Origin: UBA7378 sp049611805
GTDB lineage: Bacteria > Pseudomonadota > Alphaproteobacteria > RS24
NCBI GenBank assembly: GCA_049611805.1
Contig: JBMZAX010000001.1
Span: 62,001-126,000, forward strand
Direction: 5' to 3'
DNA length: 64,000 nt
Shown here: piece after piece, positions 41,130-49,666 of the stretch
Numbering within the stretch: the first letter of the stretch is position 1
How the letters are laid out: the number at the start of each line of letters is the position of its first letter
The notes under the pieces: model-generated
Seen by the model: the letters and a program-made list of their open reading frames with translations, nothing else
What the model was told of the DNA's origin: nothing
Database searches by the model: none
Program-made: the position numbers and the translations under genes

Positions 41130-41755
41130 GCATGGATTACAAAGCCCGCATTCGTGAAGCTATTCTGGCCGATCTGCCCGATCACGAAACGCTGTACAAC
41201 GCGCCGGGCCAGATCGGGGACGGGCGCCTTGACGGGGGGCGAAGTCTCAACGGTGATCGCGCACTCAAACTTGCCGCTGTGCTGGTACCGGTGGTTGATT
41301 ATGAAAATGAGCCGAAAATTCTGCTGACGCGGCGCGCCGACCATCTCAAGCAACATTCGGGGCAGGTGGCGTTTCCCGGCGGCAAGGTTGAAGCCGAAGA
41401 TGGCGGCCCGGTTTCCGCCGCTCTGCGCGAGGCGCAAGAAGAGATCGGGCTGGCCGCCGAATATGTCGATATTGCGGGCTTTTTGAGCACTTATGAGACC
41501 GGATCGGGGTTCAGGATTTTGCCGGTGGTCGGCTTTGTCCGTCCGGGTTTCCAGCTTGAGATTGACCACAATGAAGTCGCCGAAACTTTCGAAGTGCCGC
41601 TCGAACTCATGATCAATGAGGCCAATTACAGCCGGCACGAAATTGAGTGGGAAGGCCGCATGGAGGCTTACTATGCGGTTGAGTATGAAGGTTACAACAT
41701 ATGGGGCGCGACCGCCGGCATGTTGCGCAATCTCAGCAGGAGGATGCAGACATGA
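41126..41755 (+). CDS. Nudix hydrolase, CoA pyrophosphatase type
   Basis: This 209-residue Nudix protein has the box 'GGKVEAEDGGPVSAALREAQEEIGL', matching GX5EX7REUXEE with slight stretching. It also has the upstream UPF0035-like segment 'AAVLVPVVDYENEPKILLTRRADHLKQHSGQVAFPGG', which marks CoA-specific hydrolases such as NudL. These cleave coenzyme A derivatives into 4'-phosphopantetheine and 3',5'-ADP. The start shown is GTG overlapping the DUF1285 stop; an ATG two codons on is equally possible. The stop overlaps DUF6111. Confidence 0.9.
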   Translation: MSMDYKARIREAILADLPDHETLYNAPGQIGDGRLDGGRSLNGDRALKLAAVLVPVVDYENEPKILLTRRADHLKQHSGQVAFPGGKVEAEDGGPVSAALREAQEEIGLAAEYVDIAGFLSTYETGSGFRILPVVGFVRPGFQLEIDHNEVAETFEVPLELMINEANYSRHEIEWEGRMEAYYAVEYEGYNIWGATAGMLRNLSRRMQT

Positions 41756-42009
41756 TGCGCGTGATTTTGTGGAACCTGTTTTTGTTTCTCCTGCCTTTCG
41801 TGCTGACCGCGCTGTGGGCCATGTGGGTGCGCCGCACCAGCCCGCGCGAAGCGGTTTTGCGAAGCTGGTCGCAAGCCACGCTTGTTGGCGCGATTTTGGT
41901 GATATCCAGCCTTCTGGTCTGGCGGTTTTCGACCGGCGACGCGCCCGAAAAAACCTATATTCCGCCCGCGCTGAAAGAGGGTCAGGTTGTGCCTGGTCGC
42001 TTTGAATAA
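41752..42009 (+). CDS. DUF6111 family small membrane protein
   Basis: This 85-residue protein has two transmembrane segments, 'VILWNLFLFLLPFVLTALWAMWV' (about 4-26) and 'SQATLVGAILVISSLLVWRFS' (about 41-61). It ends 'EKTYIPPALKEGQVVPGRFE', the pattern of DUF6111 proteins, which lie between a Nudix gene and a CCA-transferase in many alphaproteobacteria. Function is unknown. Its ATG overlaps the Nudix stop. Two adjacent ATGs exist and either may be used. Confidence 0.82.
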   Translation: MMRVILWNLFLFLLPFVLTALWAMWVRRTSPREAVLRSWSQATLVGAILVISSLLVWRFSTGDAPEKTYIPPALKEGQVVPGRFE

Positions 42010-42019
42010 GCCGGCTTTT

Positions 42020-43342
42020 ATGACCCGTTCCCCAACACAATCGCCAACACAAACGCCGCGCTTGCAGGACGCGCCATGGCTTGCCCGACCGCAAACCCGG
42101 CGCCTGCTAGAGGTTTTGTCACCCGAAGGCGAGGAGACGCGCTGTGTCGGTGGCTGTGTCCGCGATACGCTGGCCGGTGCCGCCGACAGCCATGTCGAGG
42201 TGGATATGGCAACCACACTGACACCGGAGGCTGTTCTGGCGCGTCTGGAAGAAGCCGGTATTCGCGCCATCGCCACGGGGCTGTCGCATGGCACGGTCAC
42301 GGGCATTATGCCCGAAGATGACAAATCATCAGCCGACAAATCCCAAAAGCCGCATACCGAAAAATATGAAATCACCACTTTGCGCCGCGATGTCAGGGGC
42401 GACGGGCGCCATGCCGAAGTTGTGTTTGGGCGCGACTGGCACGAAGACGCAATGCGCCGCGACCTCACAATCAACGCGGTTTATGCCGACCGCCACGGCA
42501 CGGTTTATGACCCCACCGGCTGCGGCCTTGCAGATATTGCCGCGCGGCGGGTGCGGTTTATCGGTGAGCCGGCACAACGCATCAGGGAAGATTATTTGCG
42601 CATTTTGCGCTTTGTGCGGTTTTACTTCCGCCTCAGCCCGGATGTTGCGCCCGATGCCCAAACGGTCGCGGCGATAAACCAAGCCGCCGCGCAGATTGCG
42701 ACGCTTTCCGGTGAGCGCCGCCAAGCCGAGTTCATGAAAATACTGGCGCTGGCGGAGGTCGAAAAGGCGGTGGGTTTTCTGGCCCGTGTCGGCGCGCTTG
42801 AAACCACTTTGGGCGGTGAAGGCAAATCGGGCGAGGGGGCATTGCAGGTGGCGCGCCTGTCGGCGTTGGTGGCGCATGAAAAAACCCTGCCCGCGCGTTC
42901 AGATGCTTTGGTGCGGCTGGCGGCCCTGATGCCGGATATGCAAACCGCCGAAGCGGTGGCTTCGTCCTTGCGCCTGTCGCGCCGCCGCACGCATCGCCTG
43001 CGCGCGATACTTGACCATCCAGGTGCCGATCTCGCGCAGCGACCGCGCCATTATTTGCATTATAACGGCGCGGCGTGTGTGTCCGATCAGGCGGCTATGG
43101 CGCTGGCAGACGGGCAAATTTCGCCCGGTGAGGCCGGTTCGGTGCTGGCACTGGCCGCGGAATGGGTGGCACCGCGCTTTCCTTTGCACGGCTCCGATAT
43201 GGCCGCGGCGGGCATGCCCGAAGGCCCGGAGATGGGGCGTTTGCTGGCCGAACTGGAAGCATGGTGGGTGGCGCAGAATTTTCCGGACAAACAGGCCGTT
43301 GAAGCGGAATTTCACCGACGCCTGTCTTCGGATGATGATTAA
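42020..43342 (+). CDS. cca: CCA tRNA nucleotidyltransferase
   Basis: This 440-residue class II nucleotidyltransferase adds or repairs the 3' CCA of tRNAs. The catalytic head has 'CVGGCVRDTLAG' followed by 'HVEVDMATTLTPE', where the usual DxD appears as EVD, and 'GLSHGTVTGIM'. 'YEITTLRRDV', 'DWHEDAMRRDLTINAVYAD', 'RVRFIGEPAQRIREDYLRILRFVRFYFRL' and 'ERRQAEFMKIL' complete the conserved head and neck. It starts after DUF6111 by 11 bases. The first 20 residues are Gln/Pro/Thr-rich and unlike the family, so an internal start is possible. Confidence 0.93.
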   Translation: MTRSPTQSPTQTPRLQDAPWLARPQTRRLLEVLSPEGEETRCVGGCVRDTLAGAADSHVEVDMATTLTPEAVLARLEEAGIRAIATGLSHGTVTGIMPEDDKSSADKSQKPHTEKYEITTLRRDVRGDGRHAEVVFGRDWHEDAMRRDLTINAVYADRHGTVYDPTGCGLADIAARRVRFIGEPAQRIREDYLRILRFVRFYFRLSPDVAPDAQTVAAINQAAAQIATLSGERRQAEFMKILALAEVEKAVGFLARVGALETTLGGEGKSGEGALQVARLSALVAHEKTLPARSDALVRLAALMPDMQTAEAVASSLRLSRRRTHRLRAILDHPGADLAQRPRHYLHYNGAACVSDQAAMALADGQISPGEAGSVLALAAEWVAPRFPLHGSDMAAAGMPEGPEMGRLLAELEAWWVAQNFPDKQAVEAEFHRRLSSDDD

Positions 43343-43369
43343 AATTTCGGGCTTCAGGGCCGGATAATA

Positions 43370-44257
43370 TTACGGCCAGATAACGCTGGGCGGCATGGAA
43401 GACAAAATGCTGTCGACATTACCGCCGGTTTTCAGCCCGAACATCGTGCCGCGATCATAAAGCAGGTTAAATTCGACATAGCGCCCGCGCTGGCGCATCT
43501 GGTTTTGGCGGTCTTCTTCCGTAAAAGGTTCGGCGAGCCTGCGGGCGGCAATTTCGGGATAAACATCAACAAAGGCGCGCCCGACATCCTGGGTGAAGGC
43601 AAAATCGGCCTCCCAATCGCCCGTGTCGAGATGGTCGTAGAAAATGCCGCCCGTGCCGCGCGTTTCATTGCGGTGGGGCAGGAAGAAATAATCATCGCAT
43701 TCGGCCTTGAAGCGGGGGTAGTAAGCCGCATCATGGGCGTCGCAGGCGGATTTGAACGCGGCGTGGAAATCGCGCGTGTCTTCATGGGTTGGCGTGCGCG
43801 CCGCGGCCAGCATCGGGGTCAGGTCGCCGCCACCGCCAAACCAGTTTTTGGTGGTCACAACCATGCGGGTGTTCATATGCGCCGTGGGTGCGTGCGGGTT
43901 GGCAGGATGGGCGATAACCGAAATGCCCGCCGCCCAGAAGCGCGGGTCTTCCTCCGCGCCGGCGACTTGGCCTCTGAATTGTTCGGAAAACTCGCCATAG
44001 ACGGTGGAGATATGCACGCCCGCCTTTTCAAAAACCTGCCCGCGCAGCATCGACATTTCGCCGCCGCCCAGATCGGCCGACCCGTCGCCGCGCTGCCATT
44101 TTTCGCGCGCGAAAGTGGCGCCATCCGGCTCCAGAGCCTCAAGGCGCGCGCACAAATCATCACGCAAAGCGCGAAACCAGTCAGTGGCGCGCTGTTTGCG
44201 CAGCCCCCAAGCGTCTTCTTGGTTCGAAGTGCCGGTTTCGGCTTGCGTGTCGTTCAT
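43370..44257 (-). CDS. hemF: oxygen-dependent coproporphyrinogen III oxidase
   Basis: This 295-residue enzyme decarboxylates coproporphyrinogen III to protoporphyrinogen IX using oxygen. Signature segments are 'GVHISTVYGEFSEQF', 'NPHAPTAHMNTRMVVTTKNWFGGGGDLTPML', 'ECDDYFFLPHRNETRGTGGIFYDHL' and 'RGRYVEFNLLYDRGTMFGLKTGGNVDSILSSMPP'. It is found in the same window as hemA and hemH but in its own unit, convergent with cca (27 bases apart). Use of HemF implies aerobic growth; an oxygen-independent enzyme elsewhere in the genome cannot be ruled out. Confidence 0.96.
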   Translation of the reverse strand: MNDTQAETGTSNQEDAWGLRKQRATDWFRALRDDLCARLEALEPDGATFAREKWQRGDGSADLGGGEMSMLRGQVFEKAGVHISTVYGEFSEQFRGQVAGAEEDPRFWAAGISVIAHPANPHAPTAHMNTRMVVTTKNWFGGGGDLTPMLAAARTPTHEDTRDFHAAFKSACDAHDAAYYPRFKAECDDYFFLPHRNETRGTGGIFYDHLDTGDWEADFAFTQDVGRAFVDVYPEIAARRLAEPFTEEDRQNQMRQRGRYVEFNLLYDRGTMFGLKTGGNVDSILSSMPPSVIWP

Positions 44258-44424
44258 AATGTCCCCGAAATCATGTGTCGCGGTTTTATCAGATTTGATT
44301 TTGCAGTGAAAGGGCGCGCAAGCGCTTCTGCCTGCGACCGATTATATTTGAAAAGCCGCGCGCAATCTTTAGGCTGTTTCGGGCGGCCCCATCAATCCGG
44401 CTTGCAGTAAAAGGAGTGACCGAT

Positions 44425-45201
44425 ATGAGCGACATTCGCATCATTTCATATTTGCCCAACCCGCGTGTTTACAAAGCAACGATTGTGGCGCGCCATTCCG
44501 GTGCCGAGATTGAGGTTATTGGCGACCAGCCCCCCGAAATGGCGAATTGGCTGTGGGATTATGAGGCGTTCAAAATGACCGACGCCGACAAGCAAACCCA
44601 TGCCGCCGCCCGCCGCACGGCCAAAACCGGCTTTTCGGGTGCATTGTACAAAACGGATGCTTTTTTGCGCGCCAATCCGTTCGGTGATATTCCCGCCGCC
44701 TTTGCCGAAGACGGCACAATGGGCATATTTGAATCAAACAGCATCATGCGTCTGGCGGCATTGACCGGGCCAAACGCGCCCGCGCTTTATGGCGACAGCG
44801 CCGTGGCGCGCGCCCGCATTGACGGGTTTTTGGACAAGACCCTGTTATTCGCCGACATAATCCAGAAATATATTCTCTCCGGTGATGCGCTGGACGCCAC
44901 CTTACACGGGCAAATGTCGGCGGCGTTTCATAATTATTGCGCGTCACTTGAACTGGCCCTTGGCCACCACGCCCATGTTTCCGGCGATGCACTCAGCCTG
45001 TCGGATGTGGTGCTGGTGTGCGAACTCGCCATGTTGAGCAATGAAGGCCGCATGGCAGACAATCTGGCGGCGGCAGGGTTGCCGGCCATTTTGCCGGAGC
45101 TGAAAAACTATTCGGCGCTCCATGCCCATGTTACCGACCTTCTGGGCCGCACAGAATTTGCCGAAGACCTCTCCAACTACACGCCGCATATCCTCGGCTG
45201 A
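44425..45201 (+). CDS. glutathione S-transferase family protein
   Basis: This 258-residue protein has a thioredoxin-like N-terminal part ('IRIISYLPNPRVYKATIVARHSGAEIEVIG'), then 'LYKTDAFLRANPFGDIPAAFAEDGTMGIFESNSIMRLAAL'. The 'FESNSI' turn corresponds to the glutathione-binding ES motif. The C-terminal helical domain contains 'SLSDVVLVCELAML'. It resembles the elongation-factor-1-gamma-like GST group. The reaction is unknown. AAGGAG lies eight bases before the ATG chosen; a GTG nine bases upstream overlaps that site. It is monocistronic, 157 bases or more from its neighbours. Confidence 0.82.
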   Translation: MSDIRIISYLPNPRVYKATIVARHSGAEIEVIGDQPPEMANWLWDYEAFKMTDADKQTHAAARRTAKTGFSGALYKTDAFLRANPFGDIPAAFAEDGTMGIFESNSIMRLAALTGPNAPALYGDSAVARARIDGFLDKTLLFADIIQKYILSGDALDATLHGQMSAAFHNYCASLELALGHHAHVSGDALSLSDVVLVCELAMLSNEGRMADNLAAAGLPAILPELKNYSALHAHVTDLLGRTEFAEDLSNYTPHILG

Positions 45202-45236
45202 TTTCCACCGGCCCTCAAAAGGCACGCATTGAGGGT

Positions 45237-45299
45237 ATTCGTCAGGGCATTCGTCAACAAGTTATCCGTCAAGCAATCCGTCAAGTTATCCGTCACGGC
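45237..45299. repeat. 12-bp tandem repeats upstream of the TonB-dependent receptor
   Basis: Five units follow each other: ATTCGTCAGGGC, ATTCGTCAACAAGTT, ATCCGTCAAGCA, ATCCGTCAAGTT, ATCCGTCACGGC. Four are 12 bases long and one has a 3-base insertion. The consensus is AT(T/C)CGTCAAG. The array lies about 60 bases before the -35 box of the receptor gene. It is not inside a coding region that I believe in. Confidence 0.55.
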
Positions 45300-45357
45300 A
45301 CCAATCAAAGTGCCGGCATTTGTTGTTTGTCGGCGCTTCTTATCTGCTTGCATTGGG

Positions 45358-45386
45358 TTGACTCTGCGAATGAGAATCATTATTAG
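45358..45386 (+). promoter_or_regulatory. receptor promoter overlapped by a Fur-like box
   Basis: TTGACT (45358-45363), a 17-base spacer and TATTAG (45381-45386) form a good promoter. Between them and over the -10, bases 45366-45384 match the classical 19-base Fur box at 15 of 19 positions, including an unbroken AATCATTAT core. Repressor with iron bound would block RNA polymerase. A second palindrome, TGCGAA-TGG-TTCGCA (45400-45414), lies in the leader between the start point and the ribosome site. Confidence 0.65.
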
Positions 45387-45434
45387 TTGCATCTATTGTT
45401 GCGAATGGTTCGCATCTATGACGGAGGTTTCCCA

Positions 45435-45527
45435 ATGCAAAACCCAATGCAAAACCCAATGCAAAACCCAATGAAAAGCCCAATGCAAAATCCAGTGAAA
45501 AACCCAATGAAAAAAATGAAAAACCCA
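45435..45527 (+). repeat. 12-bp tandem repeats encoding MQNP units at the receptor N-terminus
   Basis: ATGCAAAACCCA occurs three times without change (45435-45470). Variants follow: ATGAAAAGCCCA, ATGCAAAATCCA, GTGAAAAACCCA, a shortened ATGAAAAAA and another ATGAAAAACCCA. Each unit starts with a potential start codon and keeps frame. Gain or loss of units would change only the length of the signal-peptide n-region. Confidence 0.8.
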
Positions 45528-47633
45528 TTAAAAAATGCCTCGCTAGCGGCTCTGATGGCGCTTGGGATAGCGCTTTGGATGGCGCTGGGTGTGTCGGAAG
45601 GCTTTGCCGACACAAATCAAACCATCACCCTCGATGAGGTGGTGGTTGAGGGCAAAGTGCTTTATTCCAATCGGGTGAATGCGCTGAAATTGCCGACGCC
45701 GATTGTTGATGTGCCGCAAAGCGCCTCGATTACAACAAGTTCTGTAATGTTTCAGCGCGGCTTTGATGAAATCGGCGATATTGTGCGCACCACGCCGGGC
45801 ATCAACACCAGTCAGGGCGAGGGCCACCGAGACGCTGTTGTGTTTCGCGGCGTGCGCTCGACGGCTGATTTTTTTGTCGATGGCGTGCGCGACGATGTTC
45901 AATATTACCGCGCGCTTTACAATCTGGATCAGGTGGAAGTGCTGCGCGGGCCCAACTCCTTGCTGTTTGGTCGCGGCGGGACGGGCGGCATCATCAACCG
46001 CGTCACCAAAAAGGCTCAAATTGGCAGTGAAAATGGCAGTGAGTTTGGCAGTGCCGATTTCGGTATCGATTCCTTTTCGGCGCTGGAGCTTGCCGTTGAC
46101 TACAATATTCAGACCGGCCCAAATTCGGCTTTGCGGTTGAACATTCACAGCGACAAGCTGGATGGCGACCGCGATTTTTACGATGGCGACCGGTTCGGCT
46201 TTACGCCCACTTTGAAACTGCAACTGAGCCCGCAGACCACGCTTGACCTGACTTACGAATATGCCGATCACGAGCGCTTCATTGACCGCGGTATTCCCAC
46301 CGGGGCCGACGGCCGACCGGTTGAAGCCCTGACATCCGTTGTGTTTGGCGATGAAGACATCAACACAAACCGGCTTGAGGCGCATATCTGGCGCGCCGCC
46401 CTGGCAAGCGATTTGTCGGACACGCTGAAAGCCAATCTGGCCGTGTCTTACAGTGATTTCGACAAGCTCTACCGGAATTTATATGTCGCCGATTATCAGC
46501 CCGCCATCAATGAGGTGGTAATCGACGGCTATCTTGACCCGACCGCGCGCGAAAGCCTGACAATTTCGGGCAATGTCATAAAAGCGTGGGGCAGGCACAC
46601 GCTTTTGCTGGGCGGGGAAATCATCGATACCGACAATAAAAACCATCGCTATAACACCAATTGGTCGGCGACATCGGACGATCGGGCGACCTTCGCCGTG
46701 ACGCGGCCCATGCGCTTCACCATGACATCTGCCGGCGATCCGGTGGCGGCGAATACACCAACAAGTCTCGACTTTACATCCAGCCTCAATAACAGCACCG
46801 AAACCGACATTGAAGTTACGTCGGTGTATTTTCAGGATCAGATTGACCTGACCGACAATCTGATTTTGACCCTTGGCGGGCGTTTCGATGAATTTGACAT
46901 CACGATTGACGACATCAAAAACGGCGGTTCGAGGTCGCAAAATCTGGATGAGTTCGGGCCGCGCGGCGGTCTGGTCTATAAGCCGGATGAAAACAGTTCG
47001 GTATATGTGAGCTATAGCGAAAGTTTCCTGCCGCGATCGAGCGAGCAATTCAAGGAAATGGATGCATTGGAAGCTCTGGAAGACCCGGATGAATTTGAGA
47101 ATACCGAGATCGGCTATAAATATGACAGCGAGAATACGACCTTCTCAATCGCCTATTTCGAGCTGGAATCCACCCGCTTCGACAAAGCCAATCTCAATGC
47201 CGAGCAGACGGAAGAGAGAGACCTTGAGGTTGACGGTATTGAGATTGCCTATGCGGGAAAAATCAATGACAAGCTGACCCTGTCGGCGACGTTCAGTGAT
47301 TTGGACGGCGATAATTCCGGCAAGAAAGCGCGCGAGATTCCCGAACAGACCTACACAATCTGGGCGGCCTATCAGGCCGGCGAGAAACTGAATCTGGGGC
47401 TCGGCCTCATGCATCAGGGGGAAAGCCATATTTTCGACGGCTCAGCCGCGAAACTTCCCGATTATGAGAGGGTCGACTTCTCCCTCAATTATGATTTGCG
47501 CGACGATATGGTGTTGCAACTCCATGTCGAGAATCTGACCGATGAGGTTTATTTCCCGCATGCGCACAGCACGCATCAGGTGAGTGTGGGTGAGCCGCTC
47601 AACGCCAAGATGGTTTTGCACAAAAAGTTCTAG
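45435..47633 (+). CDS. TonB-dependent siderophore receptor
   Basis: This 732-residue outer-membrane protein imports ferric siderophores. The start is set by GGAGG seven bases before the ATG. The n-region is a run of MQNP-like tetrapeptides (about 1-35), then a hydrophobic core 'LAALMALGIALWMALGVSEGFA' completes the signal peptide. A TonB box-like 'TLDEVVVEG' follows, then the plug domain with 'RGFDEIGDIVRTTPGINTSQGEG', 'FVDGVRDDVQYYRALYNLDQVEVLRGPNSLLFGRGGTGGIINRVTK'. A 22-strand barrel ends in the C-terminal Phe of 'MVLHKKF'. It looks like the catecholate/Fiu-type receptors. It has no regulatory STN domain. A Fur-like site covers its promoter, and a strong terminator follows. Confidence 0.93.
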   Translation: MQNPMQNPMQNPMKSPMQNPVKNPMKKMKNPLKNASLAALMALGIALWMALGVSEGFADTNQTITLDEVVVEGKVLYSNRVNALKLPTPIVDVPQSASITTSSVMFQRGFDEIGDIVRTTPGINTSQGEGHRDAVVFRGVRSTADFFVDGVRDDVQYYRALYNLDQVEVLRGPNSLLFGRGGTGGIINRVTKKAQIGSENGSEFGSADFGIDSFSALELAVDYNIQTGPNSALRLNIHSDKLDGDRDFYDGDRFGFTPTLKLQLSPQTTLDLTYEYADHERFIDRGIPTGADGRPVEALTSVVFGDEDINTNRLEAHIWRAALASDLSDTLKANLAVSYSDFDKLYRNLYVADYQPAINEVVIDGYLDPTARESLTISGNVIKAWGRHTLLLGGEIIDTDNKNHRYNTNWSATSDDRATFAVTRPMRFTMTSAGDPVAANTPTSLDFTSSLNNSTETDIEVTSVYFQDQIDLTDNLILTLGGRFDEFDITIDDIKNGGSRSQNLDEFGPRGGLVYKPDENSSVYVSYSESFLPRSSEQFKEMDALEALEDPDEFENTEIGYKYDSENTTFSIAYFELESTRFDKANLNAEQTEERDLEVDGIEIAYAGKINDKLTLSATFSDLDGDNSGKKAREIPEQTYTIWAAYQAGEKLNLGLGLMHQGESHIFDGSAAKLPDYERVDFSLNYDLRDDMVLQLHVENLTDEVYFPHAHSTHQVSVGEPLNAKMVLHKKF

Positions 47634-47687
47634 AGCCCCCCTCTCCTGAAGGTCAGGACTCCTCCCTTCCTGAATTTAGGGCGTTGG

Positions 47688-47723
47688 CCGGGTCGGATAT
47701 TTGATATCCGGCCCGGTTTTTTT
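47688..47723 (+). terminator. strong intrinsic terminator of the receptor gene
   Basis: CCGGG-T-CGGATAT (47688-47700) pairs with ATATCCG-G-CCCGG (47704-47716) around a 3-base loop, a 13-pair stem with one T-G wobble. Seven T follow (47717-47723). It lies 55 bases after the receptor stop and separates it from petA. Confidence 0.88.
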
Positions 47724-47809
47724 GCGTTTCACCCGCGCCTTGCGGATGCCGGTTTTTCTTATTCTTGCGACACGGTGACACATAGGGGTTTGGGGCGTGC
47801 GGGGCTAAT

Positions 47810-47839
47810 TTGCGCACACCACAGGGACTCGGCTATAAG
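47810..47839 (+). promoter_or_regulatory. possible petABC promoter
   Basis: TTGCGC (47810-47815), 18 bases, and TATAAG (47834-47839) are the best promoter-like match in the gap before petA. The start point would be about 25 bases before the ribosome site AAGGAG. Confidence 0.4.
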
Positions 47840-47871
47840 TCCATCATGTGAGGGGAATTAAGGAGCCACGG

Positions 47872-48399
47872 ATGACTGACGAACAACAACCAGTCTCGGA
47901 AGAACCAACGCGTCGCGACTTTCTATTTTTGGCGACCGGCGCCTTTGCCGCCGTCGGTGCCGCCAATGTCGTGTGGCCGCTCATCGACCAGATGAACCCG
48001 GACGCTTCCGTCAAAGCCTTGGCCTCGATCGAGGTCGATCTGGGCGCCATTGAAACGGGCCAGAGCGTGACCGTCACATGGCGCGGCAAGCCGGTGTTCA
48101 TTCGCCGCCGCACACAAGGCGAAATTGCCGAAGCGCGCGATGTCGCCTTTGACGCTTTGCCCGACCCGCAAGGCGATGAAGCACGCGTCACCAAAGACGA
48201 ATGGCTCATCATGGTCGGCATTTGCACCCATTTGGGCTGTGTGCCGCTTGGTCAGGCCGGTGATTTTAACGGCTGGTTCTGCCCCTGCCACGGCTCGCAT
48301 TACGACACGTCAGGGCGTATCCGCAAAGGGCCGGCCCCGAAAAACCTTGAAATTCCGCCATATGAATTTGTTGGCGATACACGCATCAAAATCGGATAG
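47872..48399 (+). CDS. petA: ubiquinol-cytochrome c reductase, Rieske iron-sulfur subunit
   Basis: This 175-residue subunit of complex bc1 carries the [2Fe-2S] cluster that accepts an electron from ubiquinol. It has a twin-arginine-like export motif 'TRRDFLFLATGAFAAVGAANVVW', which anchors it to the membrane. The two cluster boxes are 'CTHLGC' (about 122-127) and 'CPCHGSHYD' (about 141-149), each giving Cys and His ligands. The start at 47872 has AAGGAG six bases before it. petB starts 9 bases after the stop. The operon petA-petB-petC encodes the three catalytic subunits. Confidence 0.96.
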   Translation: MTDEQQPVSEEPTRRDFLFLATGAFAAVGAANVVWPLIDQMNPDASVKALASIEVDLGAIETGQSVTVTWRGKPVFIRRRTQGEIAEARDVAFDALPDPQGDEARVTKDEWLIMVGICTHLGCVPLGQAGDFNGWFCPCHGSHYDTSGRIRKGPAPKNLEIPPYEFVGDTRIKIG

Positions 48400-48408
48400 G
48401 ACTGTTTT

Positions 48409-49647
48409 ATGAGTGGTGAAAGCACATATAACCCAACTAATGGCTTCGCGCGCTGGATGGATGCGCGCCTGCCCATCATGCGGCTTGTGCATGACAATAT
48501 TACCGATTATCCGACCCCGAAAAACATCAATTACTGGTGGACTTTCGGCGGCATTTTGACCTTCTGTCTGGTGACGCAAATCGTCACTGGCATTATTCTT
48601 GCCATGCATTACACGCCGCATGTCGACCATGCCTTCAACTCGGTCGAACATATTATGCGCAATGTGAATTATGGCTGGCTCATCCGCTATATTCACTCAA
48701 ACGGCGCGTCAATGTTCTTCCTCGCCGTCTATATCCACATTTTCCGCGGCATGTATTACGGCTCCTACAAAGCCCCGCGCGAGGTGCTGTGGATTTTGGG
48801 CGTGATTATCTATCTGCTGATGATGGCCGCCGCCTTTATGGGCTATGTGTTGCCCTGGGGACAGATGAGCCTGTGGGGTGCCACGGTGATTACCAATCTG
48901 TTCGGTGCCGTGCCGGTTGTCGGCGAAAATGTGGCCATCTGGCTGTGGGGCGGCTTCTCGGTGGATAATCCGACGCTAAACCGCTTCTTCTCGCTGCATT
49001 ATCTGCTGCCGTTCCTGATTTTCGGCGTGGTTATCTTGCATATTTGGGCACTGCATGTGCCGGGCAATAACAACCCGATCGGCATTTCCGTCAAAAGCGA
49101 ACAGGATACCGTGCCCTTCCACCCCTATATTACGGTGAAGGATGCGTTTTCGCTGTCGATCTTCCTGATCCTGTTTTCCTATTTCATCTTCTTCGCGCCC
49201 AATGTGCTGGGCCATGCCGACAATTACATTCCGGCCAATCCGCTGGTAACACCGGCGCATATTGTGCCTGAATGGTATTTGTTGCCCTTCTACGCCATTT
49301 TGCGCGCCGTGCCGGACAAGCTCGGCGGCGTTGTGCTGATGTTCGGCGCGATTTTCGTTCTGTTCCTGCTGCCCTGGCTCGATACGTCGCAAGTGCGCTC
49401 GGCGCGCTATCGCCCGCTGTTCCGCCAGTTCTTCGCGCTGTTCATCATTGACTGCCTGTTGCTCGGCTATTTGGGTGCCATGCCCGCCGAAGGCATTTAT
49501 GTTGTGCTGGCCCGCGTTGGCACGGTGTATTATTTCGCGCATTTCCTCATCATCTTGCCGGTGCTGGGAATTGTTGAAAAACCGAAAGAAGTGCCGGAGA
49601 GTATTTCCGCGCCCGTTCTGGGCGGCTCGGCACAGGCTGCCGAATAA
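48409..49647 (+). CDS. petB: ubiquinol-cytochrome c reductase, cytochrome b
   Basis: This 412-residue integral membrane subunit holds both b haems and the two quinol sites. Eight helices are expected. Visible landmarks are 'NYWWTFGGILTFCLVTQIVTGIILAMHY', haem-ligand His in 'YIHSNGASMFFLAVYIHIFRGMYYGSY', and the second pair in 'LHYLLPFLIFGVVILHIWALH'. The Qo-site 'PEWYLLPFYAILR' (PEWY) is present. The protein begins 'MSGESTYNPTNGFARWMDARLPI'. Being a fused-length cytochrome b it needs no separate subunit IV. It is followed 19 bases on by petC. Confidence 0.97.
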   Translation: MSGESTYNPTNGFARWMDARLPIMRLVHDNITDYPTPKNINYWWTFGGILTFCLVTQIVTGIILAMHYTPHVDHAFNSVEHIMRNVNYGWLIRYIHSNGASMFFLAVYIHIFRGMYYGSYKAPREVLWILGVIIYLLMMAAAFMGYVLPWGQMSLWGATVITNLFGAVPVVGENVAIWLWGGFSVDNPTLNRFFSLHYLLPFLIFGVVILHIWALHVPGNNNPIGISVKSEQDTVPFHPYITVKDAFSLSIFLILFSYFIFFAPNVLGHADNYIPANPLVTPAHIVPEWYLLPFYAILRAVPDKLGGVVLMFGAIFVLFLLPWLDTSQVRSARYRPLFRQFFALFIIDCLLLGYLGAMPAEGIYVVLARVGTVYYFAHFLIILPVLGIVEKPKEVPESISAPVLGGSAQAAE

Positions 49648-49666
49648 GGTTCGAGGGGGACATCAG

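Noticed and set aside
45177..45392. Minus-strand ORF with LTDN-like repeats
   Set aside because: Its repeats are only the translation of the 12-bp DNA array, and it overlaps the receptor promoter. No family pattern or credible ribosome site is present.
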